The notes under the pieces: model-generated
The model's input: only the letters and a program-made list of their open reading frames with translations
Told to the model about the DNA's origin: nothing
Database searches by the model: none
Made by a program: the position numbers and the translations under genes
Shown: positions 36,601-44,257 of the stretch, piece after piece
Position numbering within the stretch: position 1 is the first letter of the stretch
How the letters are laid out: the number at the start of each line of letters is the position of its first letter
Source of the DNA: Bacteroidota bacterium
Lineage (GTDB): Bacteria; Bacteroidota; Bacteroidia; Bacteroidales; UBA4417
Direction: 5' to 3'
Assembly (NCBI GenBank): GCA_013376995.1
Contig: JACAAZ010000003.1
Span: 263,640 to 327,639 of the forward strand
DNA length: 64,000 nt

Positions 36601-36974
36601 TGTCTGTATTTATGCTCCTTGGGGGCCTGGGCGTTATCCTGGGAGTATTCGGATTAGGAATAATTTTGCTTAGAAATACTTATGAAAGAAGAAGTGAACT
36701 TGCAGTTTATCAAGCGCTTGGAATTCACAGATCCTTGATATTCAAGTTATTCATTTATGAATACCTCATTATACTGGGAGCGGGAATCGCAATTGGGACG
36801 GTTTCGGCATGCCTGGGTATCTGGACATCACTACTGAAAAGCTCTGATGGATTCCCTTATCTCCAGCTGTTAGTCATTCTCTCTGCAATAACAGTAAGTG
36901 GGCTGCTATGGATAATAATACCGGCCCGTAAAGTAATGAAACAAAGACTTATCGATTCATTGAGAAATGAATAG
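33678..36974 (+). CDS. large FtsX-like ABC permease
   Basis: A 1098-residue permease of the MacB/FtsX superfamily. An N-terminal helix (FLSTVIGVAISTAILTGAL) is followed by a periplasmic region of about 450 residues. A core of three helices (~500-630) comes next, then two more helices near 650-700, a helix at ~730 (RRTLVSISLLAIGTFSIVI), a second periplasmic domain, and three C-terminal helices. The last segment, ERRSELAVYQALGIHRSLIFKL, is the conserved FtsX-type coupling region. The layout resembles the duplicated long permeases common in Bacteroidetes. It pairs with the upstream ATPase. Substrate unknown. Confidence 0.85.
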   Translation: MNSLKLILRNLFYYRKPFLSTVIGVAISTAILTGALVVGDSVRESLKQISISRLGKIQYAIGSSDRLFRQVLADSLNHKLHCGAHAALLCSGIVLNPENHNSINRVEIAGINDDFGRVWNKNNLHLHDDGIIITSNVAKKLGLKPGDELVLKTEKLGKGPSNAPFVAVKSPEISIRLKVASIADDDSLGRFSLKNNQSPSFTIFISLRALSKKLGVEGLCNQILLERVDSPEVSHEKIEKAIRASWNLQDAGFHIKGLESKDEFELTSDRIFIDNDVALAFDSSKQFSQPVLTYLVNSISRGSSSTPYSFITAAPPAFTGVNLGEREILLNSWLARDLNAKPGDSLTIRYFVMGKGRSLKEDTCRFIVKSVLDIKSRLFDRTLMPDFPGMTEVGNCRDWETGTPIDLSSIRDKDENYWNEYKGTPKAFISLETGQHLWKNPFGDLTSIRFKTDFTKLMNIEELLIYKMSPAAYGLGIMNVQLAGDKAAANSTDFGELFLSLSFFIILSSIMLTALLFGLLANRRISETAVLTSLGFTKGNIFRIYLAETLIVAIIGSIIGTFLGILYNKILISGLNTVWMDATSISTLKMHLSIATLSTGLIAGILISYLTMILVLWFTFRLSPSKAVNGSVSLESRHSGLIVRLTGIIGLALVSIDLIMIFLQILIASFRSAEISLFLGALLMVALISMLANILYKVQSTTYSSPTLYRLLRKNMGFRKRRTLVSISLLAIGTFSIVITGANRQLSGGTSMGRSSGTGGFLLYMESTIAVQEDLNSARGKRKFNIEDDSLLRDVVFTPVEKVEGDDASCLNLNQVSNPGLLGINPELFHQRGSFSFQEYNTSSNNFSPWQSLSKETAPGIIPAIADQTVITWGLRKAIGDTLTYRDESGKPLKVKLIAGLNNSIFQGNLLVSGEFLRKYYPSSVKTNIMLLDGPKGKEKEISDLLEERFRDQGVRITSTSDRLASFNAVENTYLSVFMLLGGLGVILGVFGLGIILLRNTYERRSELAVYQALGIHRSLIFKLFIYEYLIILGAGIAIGTVSACLGIWTSLLKSSDGFPYLQLLVILSAITVSGLLWIIIPARKVMKQRLIDSLRNE

Positions 36975-37001
36975 AGCACAGAAAGCAAGAGAAGATTTTA
37001 A

Positions 37002-37529
37002 CTATAAATAAAAGATCCGGAGCTCTCCAAAAGTGACCCTTGCGTTTAGTGTAAATCCCGGGAGGTTAGGATTATAACCGGTAGAAATATAATGATAATT
37101 CCCAAAGGAGGCGGATCTCAGGTCGGGGCCGTTCAGGTTCCCAAAAGTAGCACTCCCGTTGATCTGAAGGGCGGTATCCTTGCTTACATAGACTTTCATC
37201 TCACCGAAATTACATTCTACCTGGAGATGAACAGGCCTGTCAGGAACTATATCTTTCAAATTCAGAACTCCTGACCCAAAGGTCACCGTGTATCGCTCCA
37301 GGCCCGGGACATAATCCATATTGCCATCACCAAGTGTAGTATTTTGGGAAATCCCCCTGGAGGGAAGGCTTCCTCGTAAAATCATAATCCCTAACCATAT
37401 TAAACCAGCTGAAAACAGGATGGCAAAAATCGGGATATGAATATTGAATACATTTCTGATGAGCATCAGCAGCCCGATAAATACGACTGCTACACCCAAT
37501 ACCATGGAACCTGAATAAGACTTACGCAT
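37002..37529 (-). CDS. LiaF-like membrane protein
   Basis: A 175-residue protein with two or three N-terminal membrane helices (MVLGVAVVFIGLLMLIRNVF, IFAILFSAGLIWLGIMIL) and a C-terminal beta-rich domain with repeated TFG motifs (VTFGSGVLNL, NFGEMKVYV, TFGNLNG, VTFGELRIFYL). This is the LiaF/cell-wall-active antibiotic response type. Such proteins are linked to envelope-stress sensing in Firmicutes; the Bacteroidetes role is less clear. It converges with the permease gene 27 bp away and I see no terminator between them. Confidence 0.75.
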   Translation of the reverse strand: MRKSYSGSMVLGVAVVFIGLLMLIRNVFNIHIPIFAILFSAGLIWLGIMILRGSLPSRGISQNTTLGDGNMDYVPGLERYTVTFGSGVLNLKDIVPDRPVHLQVECNFGEMKVYVSKDTALQINGSATFGNLNGPDLRSASFGNYHYISTGYNPNLPGFTLNARVTFGELRIFYL

Positions 37530-37791
37530 AGATTATCAACTTATCGTACAAATATACGCAGAATTGGAGATCATAGATATGACCAGCCCTCTTCCACTTT
37601 CAGGCGATAGCAGTCGAAATACGGCACTTAAGCCATTCGTGGCAAAATGGATATACTGGAAATAAAGAGAAATTTGATTCGTTATCCTGAAAAGGCAAAC
37701 AGGAATCCTGCCACCTTGCACTAAATATCAAGCTCTGACACGGGTTTAATGATTGTATCTTATAGATAGATTTTATTAATGTAATGTTTGT

Positions 37792-38619
37792 ATGATGAGA
37801 AATTTCTTAATCACACTTGCTTTAACTGGCATTGCAGTTTTATCATTTTCTCAGGGTAATGAAAAGTTGAATGTTTATTTTAAATTCAATGATTACAAGC
37901 TTGATGGTATATCAAAAAGCAAAATTGACAGCTTGTTGCATACATCTGCCTTCGTAAAATTCAGGATAGAAGCGCATTGTGATTCAGTAGGAAGTAATGA
38001 ATACAACGACAATCTCTCTATGCAAAGAGCACTGTCAGTTAAGAGATTCCTGGCAGAAAGACATATTGATGATTCTCTTGTAAATATAAAGTGGATGGGC
38101 GAAAGGTCGCCGTTATTTAACAATACGACAGAGGCTTCCCGGGCTTTGAACCGATGTGTTGAGCTTTTTGCTGAAAAGAGAAGAAATTCATTACCAAAAA
38201 AGCATGTTATACAGACGGGCGATTCCCTATTATTGGTTGAAAAGCTCGAAATAGGCACTAATTTCCGGCTACAGAACATTAATTTCGAAGGTGGAAAGCA
38301 CAAACTGCTTGAATCGTCCATTCCGGCCCTTCAGCAATTGCTCAGAACTTTGAAGCAGTACCCTGCTCTGGAAATAGAAATCCAGGGATATATTTGCTGC
38401 GAAAATCCTGGTCTTGACGGGTTAGACTTTGACACCCAAACTAATGACCTGTCGGTAAACCGCGCCAGGGTGGTTTATGACTACTTAATCAAATATGGGA
38501 TATCTCCCAAACGGCTTTCATATCAAGGATTCGGTGCCAACAATAAACTAGTTGAAGAAAGGACTGAAGCAGACAGGATTACTAACCGCAGAGTTGAAAT
38601 TAAGATCATTCGAAAATGA
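37792..38619 (+). CDS. protein with two tandem OmpA-like domains
   Basis: A 275-residue protein with a signal peptide ending LSFSQ. Two peptidoglycan-binding OmpA-like domains follow: residues ~27-130 (VYFKFNDYKL, NLSMQRALSVKRFL, NRCVELF) and ~155-275 (INFEGGKHKL, LSVNRARVVYDYLIKYGI, TNRRVEIKI). There is no beta-barrel, so it is probably a periplasmic or lipid-free cell-wall linker. ATG codons at 37792 and 37795 are both possible. It stands alone on this strand. Confidence 0.85.
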   Translation: MMRNFLITLALTGIAVLSFSQGNEKLNVYFKFNDYKLDGISKSKIDSLLHTSAFVKFRIEAHCDSVGSNEYNDNLSMQRALSVKRFLAERHIDDSLVNIKWMGERSPLFNNTTEASRALNRCVELFAEKRRNSLPKKHVIQTGDSLLLVEKLEIGTNFRLQNINFEGGKHKLLESSIPALQQLLRTLKQYPALEIEIQGYICCENPGLDGLDFDTQTNDLSVNRARVVYDYLIKYGISPKRLSYQGFGANNKLVEERTEADRITNRRVEIKIIRK

Positions 38620-38673
38620 CCTATTACGGAGAACCAAGATGTAAGCCAAAAAAAGTTAGAAGCTAAATATTTG

Positions 38674-39159
38674 TCAGAGTCTGAGTTTCAACATCTCTAT
38701 GATTTCCATGACTGCAGGGCAAGTAAAACTGTTTTTCAGTGTAATTTCAAGCACCTGGTAAAATCTCCGGCGATCGGTATGCGGATATTCCCTGCAAGCC
38801 CGTGGACGATTTTCATAAATACTGCAATAATTCTCTGAATCAATGAATGGACATGGCATCGAATTGAATACCAGGTCCCCGTCTTCATCCCTGTGCAATA
38901 GATCTGACACTAATTGAGCAGGCTTAATTTTCAAAGCAGAGGCAATCCTTCCAACATCAGCGTCTGTGATCCGAGGGCCCAAAGATCTGCAGCAATTTGC
39001 GCATTCCAGGCAATCTGTTTTTTCAAAGACCTCATCATGCGCATCATGAACAAGCTTGTCCAGTTTATTGCGGTCCATCCTGGCCAGCTTCTTAAAAAAA
39101 GTCCTGTTCTCAGCTTTCCTGGCAAGAGCTTGAGTATAGGTTTCTTCGGGGGTAAGCAT
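38674..39159 (-). CDS. YkgJ-family cysteine-cluster protein
   Basis: A 161-residue protein with CLECANCCRSLG near residue 55, PCPFIDSENYCSIYENRPRACREYP near 105-128 and a final FTCPAV. The Cys pattern matches the YkgJ (putative zinc- or iron-chelating) family. Residues are soluble, with no signal peptide. A function has not been established for most members. It converges with the OmpA-like gene. Confidence 0.85.
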   Translation of the reverse strand: MLTPEETYTQALARKAENRTFFKKLARMDRNKLDKLVHDAHDEVFEKTDCLECANCCRSLGPRITDADVGRIASALKIKPAQLVSDLLHRDEDGDLVFNSMPCPFIDSENYCSIYENRPRACREYPHTDRRRFYQVLEITLKNSFTCPAVMEIIEMLKLRL

Positions 39160-39180
39160 AGTTGAATATAAGTGATTATT

Positions 39181-39345
39181 TTACCTGTACAGAGCTAAGC
39201 GCATAGCGCGAAGGGCTTAGGGTAAAATGCAAAAGGCTATGTGCTAAGGGCAAAATGCATTATGGTTTGCGCCTACCAGCAGAAGCGGTAAATAGACGGT
39301 TCGTTCGAGTCGCTATTACTGGTAGGTGCTGTTAGGTGTTAAGCA
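39181..39345. repeat. inverted-repeat element beside the lipocalin-like gene
   Basis: GCGCCTACCAG (39270-39279) is mirrored by CTGGTAGGTGC (39320-39330) with one mismatch, spanning about 40 bases. GTTAGGTGTT follows on the right, just beyond the stop of the minus-strand gene at 39358. A smaller palindrome, CTAAGC...GGCTTAG, lies at 39195-39220. The first element resembles half of an integron attC site but the far end does not match. The rest of the gap is simple sequence. Confidence 0.5.
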
Positions 39346-39357
39346 ATTTCATAAAAA

Positions 39358-39858
39358 TTATATTTTAGTCCACTTAAGTCTTAGTTTTCTGTCACCAACA
39401 TTAACATGTGGAGTCAATATTAAAGTGTCGCCTTTAAATTCAAAATTTCTTGTCAAGGTCTGTCCGCAATTTGCCGGGTCTGTCGCAGAAAGTATTTTGT
39501 GTTCAATTGTTGAGTCCGAAAGTATATAGTCGGCAAAATAAACGTAGTTAGATGAATATAGTTTGGTTAGGCTTTTTAAGTCTTCTTGATTTAAACTGTC
39601 TATTTCAACATTTGAATTAAGGTCATTATATCCCTTTGGTATTAGTTGAACGCTCATGTGTCCTTTGCCGTCATAAATTATGAATCCAGTGTAACCACTC
39701 CTTGTTGTGTCAGCAGTCCAAATACCAGAGTCAAATGATTCAAATTTATCAAGTTTCCACATTCCTTGAAACTTGTCATTGTTCTGTTGTTTCTTAGTCC
39801 CACAACTATAAATTGCCAGGAGGAAAAGAGATAAAAATGTAAAAATCGATTTTTTCAT
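39358..39858 (-). CDS. lipocalin-like lipoprotein
   Basis: A 166-residue protein with a lipoprotein-type signal (SLFLLAIYSCGTKKQ, Cys near 19). A small beta-barrel-like domain follows: FQGMWKLDKFE, then GYTGFIIYDGKGHMSVQLIPKGY, a signature of Lipocalin_5-type domains. The gene looks more A/T-rich than its neighbours, and an inverted-repeat element lies right after its stop codon, so horizontal acquisition is possible. Ligand unknown. Confidence 0.75.
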   Translation of the reverse strand: MKKSIFTFLSLFLLAIYSCGTKKQQNNDKFQGMWKLDKFESFDSGIWTADTTRSGYTGFIIYDGKGHMSVQLIPKGYNDLNSNVEIDSLNQEDLKSLTKLYSSNYVYFADYILSDSTIEHKILSATDPANCGQTLTRNFEFKGDTLILTPHVNVGDRKLRLKWTKI

Positions 39859-40243
39859 TATCTTGTCATGAATTAGGCCTCACATAGGTCTAAGCATTAA
39901 AGGCAAACTGTAAAATGTAATATGAAAATTGCAACTAGTTAAGGGTATCTGCCTTAATCGGAGTAATGGTTATCGTTCCAAAAAGGAATTTTGAATATTT
40001 AGATGTTGCTTCTTATTTCGAAAACTAATGAAGCGAAGAAAATGAGAAGTTAGTGCGGATTAAGATAAAGAACGCTGTCTTGCTTATGTTTCTGCTTTTA
40101 TTTATTCACTTTTGCCTTTTCCCTTTTGCCTTTTCCCTTTTGTCTTTTGCCTTTTGTCTTTTGTCTTATTTCCCTACTTCCAACCTCAAACTTCATACCT
40201 CTTACTTCCTAATTCAGACTTCCAACCTTCCGCCTCCTGCCCA
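39859..40243. repeat. gene-free stretch with pyrimidine-rich simple repeat
   Basis: The 385-bp gap is A/T-rich at first. From 40111 to ~40240 it becomes T/C-rich, with repeated CTTTTGCC, CTTTTCC and CTTTTGTC words and then ACTTCC/AACTTC words. Short open frames there are low-complexity artefacts. No promoter or RNA gene was recognised. Confidence 0.6.
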
Positions 40244-40996
40244 CTAATTCATCCCTCTCTGCTTCTTAATCTCTTCATACGCTGCCTGGAGTTCCTGGAA
40301 CTTTAGCTTAGCTGCCTTTTCCACATCTTCTCCCATGGAACTTACCCGATCCGGGTGGTATTTCAGGGCCATTTTACGGTATGCCTTCTTAACATCTTCG
40401 TCAGATGCTTCAGGAGAAATTTCAAGAACCTTGTAAGCAGAGGTAGTATCTTTGAAGAACATCGCTTTCACGCTGCTGAAATCAGCATCTGTAATTCCCA
40501 GGCCTCTGCTTATCTGTTCTATTGTACTTAGCTCCTGTGGATGGGTCACGCCATCAGCCAGGGCGATTCCAAAGAGAAAATGAAGCAACTGCAGGCGACC
40601 GGCATACTCCATATACTTTTTGATCTGGCCACTTACTGCAATCAGGTCGAAATCCTGCTTGAGGAGTTCTCTAAGCGTGAGTAGCTGCCTTTCTGCTTCA
40701 TCCATGCCAAATTGTGAAACCAGGAACCGTTTTACGAAATCCAGCTCTGATTTCAGGATCTTATTATCCGATTTCATTACTGCAGCAGCTAGAATCAACA
40801 GGCTGGCAATAAAATCACCTGATTGAGTAGACTGTCGACTCCCCTGTAATGGATCAGCTCCAAGTGGATTATAGGCGTATTCGCCGCTCTGCATCCCATC
40901 TATCATGGAACCAAAAACGAAGCCGAGGAGAGCGCCAATAGGCCCGCCTGCTGCCCATCCTAAAGTACCACCGATCCATTTAAATACTCTTGCCAT
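40244..40996 (-). CDS. TerB-DnaJ protein (DjlA-like)
   Basis: A 250-residue protein. A glycine-rich N-terminal hydrophobic segment (GGTLGWAAGGPIGALLGFVFG) is followed by a TerB-like helical domain (~60-170, ALADGVTHPQELSTIEQIS). A C-terminal J domain follows (~185-245) with YKVLEISPEASDEDVKKAYR and the HPD motif in KYHPDRV. This is the DjlA layout: a membrane-associated co-chaperone that stimulates DnaK. It lies alone on the minus strand beside the saccharopine gene. Confidence 0.88.
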   Translation of the reverse strand: MARVFKWIGGTLGWAAGGPIGALLGFVFGSMIDGMQSGEYAYNPLGADPLQGSRQSTQSGDFIASLLILAAAVMKSDNKILKSELDFVKRFLVSQFGMDEAERQLLTLRELLKQDFDLIAVSGQIKKYMEYAGRLQLLHFLFGIALADGVTHPQELSTIEQISRGLGITDADFSSVKAMFFKDTTSAYKVLEISPEASDEDVKKAYRKMALKYHPDRVSSMGEDVEKAAKLKFQELQAAYEEIKKQRGMN

Positions 40997-41045
40997 AGAA
41001 AAAGAGTAAATAAGAATTAAAAATAATGTGGAAATTTGCTCAGTA

Positions 41046-42383
41046 TCAAGTTAATCGCTCTGAAAGCGGAAGTCCGTATTCCTCTTCCATACGTATTCCC
41101 AGCGATTCCAGTGCAGTGAGGATAGGATTATAGATTCCCGGGAGGACAGGCCTGTAAACTCCCTTTTCCTGTATCTGCCCTTCAAGTATCATCTCAACAG
41201 CTATGGCAGCAGGCAATGCAACAGTCCTGGCTATTGAGGTATCAGTTGCAGGTGATCCAAAATCAAGCATGCGGGAACGAATGACTTCTGCCCTGCCATC
41301 AGGGTAAGAGGCCATAAAAGTATGCTGCATAACCACCATATCCCTTTCATTTTCTCCAAGTCCCATCTTACTGATCATCAAGTCGCTGGTGACCTCAAAC
41401 GGGGAATCTTCCCCTCTGTTCATGAGTGTATTTTCAAACAACCCCAGCCATTCCATAGCCTTGATTGCTTTGGCGTCCACATCCAAGCCAAGGTGAGATG
41501 CCGCCATGCTCTTGATGTCTGCTATCTCCTTGCCTCCTATTAACCTTGCAACAAGGCCAGCATAAGTCAAACCTGTCATATCTATTTTGTCCTGCGAGAT
41601 CAGGTTAAGCTGTTTGATGGCATCCAGGGTTTCGCACCAACCCGGGAAACGGAAAGTTCCCCTGCAAATGGTTTTAACTTCAGGAATTCCATACACATCA
41701 ATATAGGAAATTGAATCACGGTTTGGGTAAATATCCATAGGACCAATGGATGGAAAATCCACCCTCAGGGGGTCCTTGAAAAGATCTCTGGTAGGGATAA
41801 ATACTTCCCTGCCTTCCTTGAGGTATTTGGCATCATTATTACCGGCAAGGACAACACCTTTCGGGCTCCATGAGAATTTGTATTTAAGAGGGTTATCTGC
41901 TGCCTCAGGAGCAGGCAAAGCACCACAAATGGAATAAAATTCTTCGATCTCTCCACCTTTGTCATGCACATGATCAATGATACGCATAGCCGACATATGG
42001 TCAATTCCAGGATCAAGCCCTGTTTCATTCAGAATAATTATTCCTGCTCTTTTCGCTGCCCCATCCAATTTCTGCATCTCTGGTTTGACATAGGATGTAG
42101 TCACCATGTTCTTTTTGTACAAGACACACTGGTGTGCAACGGTTAGATGAAAAACATATGGAAGCAAACTGACAGTTAGATCATGCTCCGAAACCAGTTC
42201 ACCAAGCATCTCCTCATCCTTTATCTCCCAGCTGATAACAGTGCCATTGGGGTGAGCATTAACCATTTCCATTGCCCGATCGGGTGTATTTGATGCCACA
42301 GTTACCATGTAGTTTTTGCTGAGTAGGTGGCGGATTAATGGTTTAGCCACCAATCCAGCTCCTAGAACAAGTATTTTCTTCAT
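41046..42383 (-). CDS. saccharopine dehydrogenase (LYS9-like)
   Basis: A 445-residue enzyme of the saccharopine dehydrogenase/reductase family. The N-terminal Rossmann fold has ILVLGAGLVAKPLIRHL. The family motifs LLPYVFHLTVAHQCV, NETGLDPGIDHM and FRFPGWCETL are present. It matches the SDH half of the animal and plant bifunctional LKR/SDH enzyme, which converts saccharopine to glutamate and aminoadipate semialdehyde with NAD+. The LKR gene lies just upstream on the same strand, separated by a repeat-filled gap, so together they form a split LKR/SDH pair. The cytoplasm is the likely location. Confidence 0.85.
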   Translation of the reverse strand: MKKILVLGAGLVAKPLIRHLLSKNYMVTVASNTPDRAMEMVNAHPNGTVISWEIKDEEMLGELVSEHDLTVSLLPYVFHLTVAHQCVLYKKNMVTTSYVKPEMQKLDGAAKRAGIIILNETGLDPGIDHMSAMRIIDHVHDKGGEIEEFYSICGALPAPEAADNPLKYKFSWSPKGVVLAGNNDAKYLKEGREVFIPTRDLFKDPLRVDFPSIGPMDIYPNRDSISYIDVYGIPEVKTICRGTFRFPGWCETLDAIKQLNLISQDKIDMTGLTYAGLVARLIGGKEIADIKSMAASHLGLDVDAKAIKAMEWLGLFENTLMNRGEDSPFEVTSDLMISKMGLGENERDMVVMQHTFMASYPDGRAEVIRSRMLDFGSPATDTSIARTVALPAAIAVEMILEGQIQEKGVYRPVLPGIYNPILTALESLGIRMEEEYGLPLSERLT

Positions 42384-42402
42384 TGAGGAGATGTTGTTTG
42401 TT

Positions 42403-42475
42403 ATGGGTTGTTGGTTATTCGTAATTGGGTATTGGGTATTGGTTGTTGATTATTCGTTATGGGTTATTGGTTAGG
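42403..42475. repeat. GGGTATTG-type simple repeat
   Basis: Imperfect copies of TATTGGGTATTGG and TTATGGGTTATTGG lie just upstream of the minus-strand saccharopine dehydrogenase gene. Similar TTATGGGTTATTAG is seen at 47263. Confidence 0.5.
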
Positions 42476-42516
42476 CATTCAAGGTTCTGTTTTAGGCGCA
42501 AACTATTGTGTTTCAA

Positions 42517-42585
42517 TGTTAAATTTTCATCTGTCAGCTGACGGACAAATTGCCGAATTATCGAATTGCCGAATTGCCGAATTAC
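42517..42585. repeat. dispersed intergenic repeat, copy 2
   Basis: TTTTCATCTGTCAGCTGACG is followed by AAATTGCCGAATTATCG and two more AATTGCCG units. It is the inverted counterpart of 21754-21815. The core GTCAGCTGAC is itself palindromic. Confidence 0.65.
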
Positions 42586-42599
42586 TCTCCCATTATCTC

Positions 42600-42759
42600 C
42601 AACTTCCTCCCGTCCTCCAACTTCCAACTTCCAACTTCCGACTTCCAACTTCCAACTTCTAACTTCCGGCTTCCAACTTCCGGCTTCCAACTTCCGGCTT
42701 CCAACTTCCGGCTTCCGGCTTCCGGCTTCTAACTTCTGGCTTCCAGCTTCCGGCTTCCC
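42600..42759. repeat. CTTCCAA/CTTCCGG heptamer tandem repeat
   Basis: About 20 imperfect 7-bp units alternate between CTTCCAA and CTTCCGG, with a few GCTTCTAA variants. The run ends 3 bases before the stop codon of the minus-strand LKR gene (42762). The strand is strongly pyrimidine-biased. It fills much of the space between the two lysine-pathway genes. Confidence 0.75.
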
Positions 42760-42761
42760 GC

Positions 42762-44093
42762 CTATTCCTCCACTTTCTCCTCAACGTTCACATATTCCTC
42801 CAAATACTCAAAATCCGGGGTAAGATTTCCCCTGTGGAGGATCAAACCTTTCTTAATAGCCCTTGGAAGATCCAAGTCTTCAAAATCTTCAGTAAAATCG
42901 CAATCAGCAATTGGTTTGACAAAGTTGATAAGAACATCTGCAAATCCGTTGGAAGAGTCTCTTGGCAATTCACTGGGAAGAATATCCACAGCCATTACAA
43001 GTATACCATCACCTTTATGACCCATGGTAATATCCTTGTTAACAGGATGATAAACAAATATAGGATCTTCAATGGCAGTTGCCTTTTCAGTAAATTCGAC
43101 TGAACCATTCACATCACATGAAATATCCCCAATAACCCTAAGTTTAGGTGTGCCTTTCAAAAATGCCTTTTCAATATAATCCTTTGTAATAAGCCTTGGA
43201 TAACGGGCATCCCAATAAATACAGTTAATTAGCATATCGATATTTGGAATATACTTTTCGAACGAGCTCCTGTACTCCAGAGGATTGGTATAATAATCCT
43301 GTAAATCAAATTGAACACCTGTTTCTATATTTTCGACAAGATCTTCTTCCTTAAACACAACTTTATAGATCAGGTTGTTCGGAAGATGCGCTCTTCTTTT
43401 CAGATGGAGCAATTTTTCAGGAGATATTTCCTTAACAGGCAGTAAACCAATTATTTCCTGGGCGCCGCTTGAAACATTTCCATATCCTGTAAATGCAACA
43501 GTAAAAGGACGAAGTTCCTCCGGAAGTCCATTTTCTGCAATTTCCTGCCCGACAGCAGAGATGGCTTTTTTGGCTTCCTCAAGTGATGGATAGGTATGCG
43601 CCTGCTTTATCTGTTGAAAAGGTGTCTTAAAACCTGCCTCCTTAAGCCGCAAACCTAATGACCATAAGGAGTTGATCATACCTGAAAGCCCGGCATATCT
43701 ACCAAAAAAGATTAGCCTTTTGCCTTGTTCATCCACAATCTTCTCATAATCAATGAGATTGCATTTCATTTCCATCATTTTCCTTAACATGGGCATATTG
43801 TAAGGTTGACCTTTGATGACATGAGAAAAGAAAATATAGGTTTTTTCATCTTCAAAAAATGAAACAGGCATCTCCTTTACCCCAAAAATGACGCTGCATT
43901 TTTTAAGATCCCTGGCCATTTTTGCTCCGGCATTAACGTACTCCTCCTCTGTAAAAACTCGTTTATCAGAATATTGAACAATGATATCAAGCTTCTTATT
44001 TTTAATAAGCCGCTCAACATGTTTAGGCGTTAAAGGGGCTCTGCGCTCCATTAAATATCTGTCCTCGTGACGGATTCCGATAAAGTTACTCAT
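42762..44093 (-). CDS. lysine-ketoglutarate reductase (LKR) half
   Basis: A 443-residue protein with an alanine dehydrogenase/PNT-like N-terminal domain (GIRHEDRYLMERRAPLTPKH, GVKEMPVSFF, KTYIFFSHVIKGQ) and a nucleotide-binding C-terminal part (VAFTGYGNVSSGAQEI, RVIGDISCDVNGSVEF). It fits the LKR domain of bifunctional LKR/SDH, which joins lysine and 2-oxoglutarate to form saccharopine with NADPH. The saccharopine dehydrogenase gene follows on the same strand. A TATTTTTG element lies about 50 bases upstream. Plain alanine dehydrogenase is less likely because of the context and sequence. Confidence 0.83.
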   Translation of the reverse strand: MSNFIGIRHEDRYLMERRAPLTPKHVERLIKNKKLDIIVQYSDKRVFTEEEYVNAGAKMARDLKKCSVIFGVKEMPVSFFEDEKTYIFFSHVIKGQPYNMPMLRKMMEMKCNLIDYEKIVDEQGKRLIFFGRYAGLSGMINSLWSLGLRLKEAGFKTPFQQIKQAHTYPSLEEAKKAISAVGQEIAENGLPEELRPFTVAFTGYGNVSSGAQEIIGLLPVKEISPEKLLHLKRRAHLPNNLIYKVVFKEEDLVENIETGVQFDLQDYYTNPLEYRSSFEKYIPNIDMLINCIYWDARYPRLITKDYIEKAFLKGTPKLRVIGDISCDVNGSVEFTEKATAIEDPIFVYHPVNKDITMGHKGDGILVMAVDILPSELPRDSSNGFADVLINFVKPIADCDFTEDFEDLDLPRAIKKGLILHRGNLTPDFEYLEEYVNVEEKVEE

Positions 44094-44143
44094 ACAGTTT
44101 ATTCAGTTTTACAGGTTGGTAGTTCCGGCAATGGATTTTTCTT

Positions 44144-44151
44144 CAAAAATA
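44144..44151 (-). promoter_or_regulatory. candidate -7 element for the LKR gene
   Basis: On the minus strand it reads TATTTTTG, fitting TAnnTTTG, about 50 bases upstream of the ATG at 44093. No clear -33 TTG at the expected spacing. Confidence 0.35.
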
Positions 44152-44211
44152 TCAGTAATACCAAGGATTTCGTGATATCAGGAAGGCCCCGCAAACATAT
44201 CAAAAAATAAG

Positions 44212-44219
44212 TACATTTG
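44212..44219 (+). promoter_or_regulatory. candidate -7 element for mtgA
   Basis: TACATTTG fits TAnnTTTG and ends 38 bases before the ATG at 44258. The -33 region is not recognisable. It is divergent from the LKR element. Confidence 0.4.
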
Positions 44220-44257
44220 CATACATTTTATCAAATTTGTTTTTCAAATAACAAAAC

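Noticed and set aside
39285-39330. tRNA-like T-arm word (GGTTCGTTCGAGTC)
   Set aside because: No acceptor, D or anticodon arms can be built around it.
40053-40306. short frames with Phe/Leu-rich, membrane-like products
   Set aside because: They are translations of the pyrimidine-rich simple repeat and are not genes.
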